Source: Sindora glabra
Lineage: Eukaryota > Streptophyta > Magnoliopsida > Fabales > Fabaceae
Assembly: GCA_020226215.1 (NCBI GenBank)
Contig: CM035231.1
Location: 50,496,876-50,560,875 of the forward strand
DNA: 64,000 nt
Direction: 5' to 3'
Shown here: piece after piece, positions 58,869 to 64,000 of the stretch
Layout of the letters: every line of letters starts with the position of its first letter
Position numbering within the stretch: the first letter of the stretch is position 1
Made by a program: the position numbers and the translations under genes
Notes under the pieces: generated by a model
The model's input: the letters and a program-made list of their open reading frames with translations, nothing else
Databases searched by the model: none
Told to the model about the DNA's origin: nothing

Positions 58869-59257
58869 ATATAGGTTGCTTTTACTGGGCTAGCTTTCTT
58901 GAATTGATGTTTCAAGAAATTTTTTCCTTTTATAGATGAAGAAGAGGCAGTATCTTGCTAAATTATAATATATAGCTTGGAAGCAAAGCTAATCAAAACC
59001 TTCAAGAATTCTAAAGTAATATTATTCTTTCGAGAATCCAATACATCCCATATATAATAAGGTAATACACAACTAAGTCCAAAAAAAGGAAAAAAATGCT
59101 TAGTATCAAGTTCTTTCTCAAATTTTCAATTATACTACTACAGAATTGTGATTCTACATTACTACGATGGTAGAAGGAAAATCAATATCTATATTGATAA
59201 GGGGGGTTTTTTAAATTATTGAAACTAATAAGATAATAGTTAATAAATATAATAGAT

Positions 59258-59833
59258 ATCTATTTTAAAGTAGTGAAATTTTTGAAATTCTTGAGAAACT
59301 TAAATGATGGTTTTTTAATTGTCTGACATCATAAAGTGTGATCTTTGAAGGATGCTAGGAAAACCAGGAAACTTAAGATAACAATTTTAGAACAAATTGA
59401 TGTCTATTTGGGAATAGCGATATTTTTAACATTATTGAGAAACTCAAGATGAAGATTTTTTACTTAATTGATGTCATAATGTATCACATTTGAAAGTTGC
59501 TAAAAAATGAGGAAACTTAATATGTCAATTTTAGAATTAACTAATATCTATTTAGATGGAGTGATATTTTCAAAATTATGAGAAAACATAAAATGTTATT
59601 TTTTTGCTTAATCGATGTCATAATGCATACCATTTTAATTTTACTGGAAAAACAAAAAAACTTAAGAAATTAATTTTAGAATTAATTAACATCTATTTGA
59701 ATTTAATAGCATTTTTTAAATTATTAGAAAACAAAAGATGTCAATTTTTATGTGACCAATATTAAAATGTATGACATTTAAAGATTATTAAAAAATAAAA
59801 AAACTTAAGATGTCAATTTTAAAAATAACCAAC
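59258..59833. repeat. Degenerate tandem repeat, four units of about 144 bp
   Basis: The anchor ATCTATTT (or a one-base variant) recurs at 59258, 59402, 59546, 59691 and 59834, giving periods of 144, 144, 145 and 143. Each unit also has AAATTATTGAGAAAC, TTAATTGATGTCATAATGTAT and GAAACTTAAGATGTCAATTTTA in the same order. Units are clearly diverged. Non-coding. Confidence 0.85.
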
Positions 59834-59879
59834 ATCTAAATGTATTGAAGTTTGATAAGATTCCTTGACATTGATATTT

Positions 59880-60330
59880 TTGCACTAGAAATAGGGATAC
59901 GAATAGGTCAAATAATCTATCAAGAGGCCTATGACCTAATCTAACCTAACCTATTTATCTAAATAAACAGGGACAAAGCTATTAAATAAGCCTATTTACC
60001 TATTTTCTCTAGGCTCAATTTTTGGACATATCAATCTAGCCTATTTAATTATCAATATATTAATAAATTATTAATAAAATGATATATATTTATTATACAT
60101 ACATATATATAAATATTTTAATACATATATTTATGTATCTAGACTTAATTAGGCCATTAGATAATTTTGGGCTCTAAGAAAGTTTTAACGTATTAGCAAT
60201 TTTGAAAGCCTTTTATATAGATATACTTTTAAATATATTAATAGGCCAGGTTAACTTCTTTAATAGGTCTGGTCGAGCTTGAATTTTAAAAGGGCCCTTT
60301 AAAGCATATTGCAAAACTTATAATAACAAA
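59880..60330. other. Possible MITE or LTR debris
   Basis: Sequence with repeated AGGCCTA, CTAACCTAACCTATTTA and TAATAGGTCTGGTCGAGCTT motifs typical of decayed plant repeats. No terminal structure could be defined and no gene is present. Confidence 0.35.
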
Positions 60331-62650
60331 GTTGAGATGACATCACCTAAGACACTACAACTAAATGGAGTTACTAAAAGAATGAACAAAACTATTGAGG
60401 AAAAGGTTTGATGTATGCTATGCCATGCCAAGCTACCTAAACCATTCTAAAGTAAGGTAGTTATGATCACTATTGACATATTAACCTTTCACTATTAGTT
60501 CCTTTGGATGAAAATATCCTAGAGAAAGTCTGGTCCAAAAAGAAGGTCTCATACAATCACTTGAAGGTGTTTGAATATCAAGTATTTGTCCACATTCATA
60601 AGGATAAGCAAGCTAAATTTAATGCAAAGACTAAAGAATGCATCTATTTTAGCTTACTAAGAGGTTAATTCAATTACTAATTATAGGATTTGACCAAGAA
60701 AAAGGTTGTCAAAAGTTAAGACATTGTATTATTTAAAAACTAAACTGTTGAAAAATATTAAATGGTTAAAAAATCAAAATCTAAGGTCATCCACTCTAAT
60801 TTTTATCCAACTCTTGTGGTACATGATGATTCAAGGGAAATCCCAACAGATGGCACTAGGAATGATGATTTTATCCCTCCTTCCATGATGTAGAGTGATA
60901 AAGGGGGAAACTTAGAAGGGCCAATTGAGTTAGAGACCAAGTCAATTGAACTAAAACATTTGAAAGAGTCCAAAGAGCCATAATTTAGATGATCAATTAG
61001 GGAAAGATGACTTTCCCCTAGATATACTTTTTCTTTATATATGATCATCACTGATAAGGGAGAACCTTAAAGTTACAAAGAAGTTATAGCTGATAGTCAT
61101 AAGACATAATAAGCAAAAGTTCTGCAAGAGGAAATGCAATCCTTGTATAAGAGCCTTAAAAAATAAATGGATATACTAGCTTAAATTTGAAGAGAATAAT
61201 CCAGGACCGAGATATAATGTTGGACTAGTTTTGAAAGGATTCTATCAAAGTATAGACATTGATATTGAAAAAGATTTTTCTCCAATATTAAAGATGTCAT
61301 CCATCCTAGTTATACTTGGTCTGGCTATTAGCATAGACTTGTAGGTTGAGCAACTTGACATTAAGATAGTGTTTCTACATTGTGACTTAGAGAAAGAGAT
61401 TTACATAGAGCAACCTAAAGGATTCCATCTTCTAAGCAAAATTAAAGAAGAGTCTCTATGGTCTAAAGTAAGTAGAGCTATTGAACAAATGGGTCGAACC
61501 AGGGAAAAACTAACCCACTTAGGTTAGACATTGAACAAGCTAGGTTGGACTTATCTCATCTTTTCATAAACCTCCAATATAAAGGCCTTAATCTCATCTT
61601 TGCTGACCTAGGCTAGCCTTCTAGCTTGTTCTTTTTAATTTTTAAAAAATTCAACATTTAAATAATAAAAAATGAAATTCATTTAAAATTAGCACATATT
61701 CATTCATAAATTAGTCAAAATACATTTTAAATTTATATATAACTTTTAAACAATTATATGTAAAATATAGGTCATAAAATACTTAGAAAATAAAAATATT
61801 ATCTATAAATTATTCATAGCATAACTTTAAATAATTGAAAATGAAAAATAAGAGTGTAATTTTGTATGAATTGAAAATCTTGGCCTATATAAAATTTAGA
61901 ATTGCAAAAAAAAAAAAATTACAAAGGTTGTCTAGCCCATCTGTAGGATAGCCCACATGGACCATGAGCTATTGCAAGCTAAGTTAATTATAGCCCATGA
62001 ATCTCAAGACTCCAAAATAGAGGCTTCAATCCTTCAAAGCCCACGGGTTAACGAGTCCTTTGAGGCCTATGAGTTAACAAGCCAACCCATGAACTTTGAC
62101 CCATTTCAATAGCTTTAAAAACAAGCTCCAAGACATTGGTATAAGAAGTTTGATTTGTTTATATTAGAATACAACTTCAAGAAAATCCTCACTGATAATT
62201 ATGTCTTTATGAAAATGTATATTGGTGATTATTGCATTATACTTCTACTTTGTGTAGATAACATATTAATTGTTGGACATGATTCTAAGAAAATAGCTAC
62301 TCTAAAAGAAGTCTTGACTAAGTCTTTCTCCATAAAGAATTTAGTTTTAGTAAAACAAATACTCGAAACAAAAATTACTTAAGATAAATCAAAGAAGTTG
62401 TTGTGGTTGTCCTAAGAAAAATATATTGAAAAAGTACTTGAAGCACAAAGTCAATCCAAAAAGCATGCCATATGCTAGACAATTAAAGTTGAGTATGAAT
62501 CAACTAGAATTTGACAACCTTCCTTCATGCATGCATGAGATTCCTATATGCTTCTATAAAATATAGGCTTAGCTAGCAACAAACATCAAAGCATTCTAAC
62601 AATATTATTAAAAGACTAGGTTTAATAAAGCAATCTTAACCTCAAGATCA
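60330..62650 (+). mobile_element. Ty1/copia integrase-RT remnant, interrupted by a MITE
   Basis: The plus strand reads EMTSPKTLQLNGVTKRMNKT, IEEKV and CHAKLPKPF (integrase Glu block). Then AKLNLMQRLKNASILAY-type linker and RT blocks (LVLKGFYQSIDIDIEKDFSP, VEQLDIK, REIYIEQPKGF, KKSLYGLK). After a 645-bp insertion come WYKKFDLFILEYNFKKILTD and an open frame 62155-62382 with IILLLCVDNILIVGHDSKKI (VDN in place of VDD), then KYIEKVLE. No LTRs were located. Dead. Confidence 0.85.
61473..62117. mobile_element. MITE inserted in copia RT
   Basis: A 645-bp AT-rich element splits the RT between SLYGLK and APRHWY. The ends TAGAGCTATTGAACAAATGGGTC and CCCATTTCAATAGCTTTA form imperfect inverted repeats. 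The flanks AAAGTAAG and AAAACAAG (6 of 8 identical) are a decayed target duplication derived from the same RT codons. It is younger than the copia fragment it interrupts. Confidence 0.75.
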
Positions 62651-63099
62651 AAATAGAAAATGTTCTAAGAAACCTCCTTGTCAATGTTAGAGGCAGAAGA
62701 GGCAACCAAGTTAATCCCTTCCAATGGTACCATTAACTTATTCAACAATAATGGCGGCAGTAAGTAAAGTTTCTCTAGCACAAAGATTAATGTTGGCACT
62801 CACTTTGGTGATAGTAATAGGAGTCACAATTGATCATAAAATGCTAGAAGGTTAAGGTAGGTTACGTATGTTGTGGGACTTATGGGGTCCAATAGCATTG
62901 GTTGTTTCCTATGTTAGAACATTAAGAAAATTATAATATTTTTTACAATTTTTTTACTATCATTAAAAACCATCAAAATTATAATATTTTAATAAAAATT
63001 TGATGACTATAGTTATTTTCAGTCATTGAATAAATGTTTTCTATATTGAATACATGAATCCTTGCTAAGTTTATAACTCTTAAATAAAAAGAGATTCTT
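62651..63099. other. AT-rich DNA, nothing recognised
   Basis: It may contain the eroded 3' part of the copia remnant, but no RNase H or LTR block can be read with confidence. Confidence 0.4.
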
Positions 63100-63462
63100 T
63101 TACTTTTTTAACTCAAAATTTGTGAAATTTTTTTTAACAATTTGAAATTCAGAAACATCTTTTTTAAGCCTTATTAGAGCTCCCTTCGTTTTGTCCTCAC
63201 CCTCAGCATCCATTAATAACATCAAAACCTAATCAGAATCTACTTTGAATCTTCTGCAATCTCGATCTACCACAAATTTTGAAACTTTATAAGAACCCAT
63301 GTCAATACCATTTTCAGTTTCTACCATTAATTTCAATTTCTCCTTGCAAGTTTTAAAATTAGAATCAAAACTTCTCTAAGTCTCCACTTCAATTGTATCT
63401 TCAACTTCTAACACCACCATTTCAATTTCATTGTCAACTTCAAAATCTAAATTTCTATAAGC
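63100..63462 (-). pseudogene. Unidentified acidic protein fragment, 121 codons with two in-frame stops
   Basis: On the minus strand an acceptor-like TTAGTATAG precedes one continuous frame. It has NLDFEVDNEIEMVVLEVEDT, then a TAG, then KTCKEKLKLMVETENGIDMG, DRDCRRFKVDSD, a second TAG, then MDAEGEDKTKGALIRLKKDV and KNFTNFELKK before TAA at 63100-63102. Only two internal stops in 121 codons of AT-rich DNA, plus the charged composition, argue for real coding origin. No family recognised. It may be a host-gene exon captured or stranded near the CACTA element. Confidence 0.5.
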
Positions 63463-63903
63463 CTATACTAATCAAAGCCCTTGTAAGTTTATTTGGATGA
63501 AATGACATACTTTCTATGAAAGAGCCCTAATAGGTACATTTATGACTCTTTTTTCTTTATTTCATACTTTCATCAAGCAATGAAGGATTCTTCTAATAAA
63601 TTATCATTTGCTTTCCATTCCTTTGATTTGTTATGATGTTTTGTTACTCTAAATTGTTCAAGTTAGATTGAGAGGTTTTTTTTTCCTTGGAATGAAAACC
63701 ATTATTGTCTTTAAATGACCTCTTTAAGCAGGCACATTTGCTAATTTTTCCTTATTCTCTATTTTCATTTAATATTGAAGATTCTCTTTACCTATTCCTC
63801 CAATTTCTCTTTGTTTATATCTATTCTTGTTCTAGTATAGTTTGCTGAAAAACAAGGACAATGATGCCAAACTTAATAATTGTTAAATGGTGGAATGCTC
63901 TAG
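63463..63903. other. T-rich intergenic DNA before the CACTA end
   Basis: Pyrimidine-rich non-coding sequence. It could hold upstream introns of the pseudogene on the minus strand. No other feature seen. Confidence 0.4.
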
Positions 63904-64000
63904 CACTACAAAAAAAATTGCTTTTAGTGACAATAAAATTTGTCACAAAAGGTTGGTATTTTGTTATAGAAAATTTTTTGTGACAACAAAATTTTCATAC
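63904..64000 (+). mobile_element. CACTA (En/Spm-like) transposon terminus, runs off the window
   Basis: CACTACAAAAAAAATTGC at 63904 is the canonical plant CACTA terminal inverted repeat. It is followed by subterminal motifs in both orientations (TTTAGTGACAA, TTTGTCACAAAAGG, TTTGTGACAACAAAA) as expected for transposase-binding repeats. The 3 bp before it (TAG) would be the target duplication. The body and opposite end lie right of the window. Confidence 0.75.

Noticed and set aside
1..64000. Possible novel defence, toxin-antitoxin or biosynthetic gene system
   Set aside because: All multi-domain coding sequence can be explained by LINE, copia, gypsy and host-gene relics. No cluster of intact genes exists in the window.

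Overview
This is nuclear DNA from a flowering plant, most likely a eudicot. It is strongly AT-rich, has long gene-poor stretches, and is dominated by decayed plant-type transposable elements: an L1-like LINE, Ty1/copia and Ty3/gypsy elements, hAT-like MITEs and a CACTA terminus. The species cannot be named from the sequence. I see only one plausibly intact protein gene, a small one at 58597-58836 on the minus strand. All other coding-looking DNA is transposon-derived or broken host-gene debris. I found no tRNA, rRNA, CRISPR array or operon, and no new biological system.

The main architecture is a large direct duplication. Bases 1-15164 (copy 1, cut by the window edge) match 33513-48854 (copy 2) end to end at a few percent divergence. 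The match stops abruptly at 15164, in the middle of a copia integrase, while copy 2 runs on into the rest of the same element. This fits a tandem duplication of about 33.7 kb with unit 15165-48854 and its junction at 15164/15165. It predicts that the sequence left of the window repeats 15165-33512.

Layout of each copy, left to right: 3' part of a LINE (1-1463; 33513-34976); a minus-strand non-autonomous LTR element (1873-5035; 35389-38655); minus-strand exon debris of unidentified host gene(s) plus a broken NIP7 PUA-domain fragment (5063-6872; 38684-40491); a CpG-depleted MITE relic; a G-rich telomere-like patch; AT-rich intergenic DNA with a MITE; and a minus-strand copia element. The copia is truncated in copy 1 (12045-15164). 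In copy 2 it is full length, with both LTRs and a 5-bp target duplication (45706-52328).

Between the copies (15165-33512): a broken Ty3/gypsy gag-protease region; a small hAT-like MITE that keeps a high CpG density; two copies of an old non-coding block (about 18.7-19.2 kb and 22.3-23.3 kb); a candidate terminal exon on the minus strand; an Asn/Gly-rich pseudogene disrupted by a 73-bp duplication; a hAT MITE; about 7 kb of near-featureless AT-rich DNA; and the 5' half of the LINE.

Right of the duplication (52329-64000): a long-TIR hAT-like MITE, a hairpin-bearing repeat, a candidate solo LTR, another MITE, the small gene, four units of a 144-bp tandem repeat, a plus-strand copia integrase/RT remnant interrupted by a MITE, an unidentified acidic pseudogene, and the start of a CACTA element running off the window.
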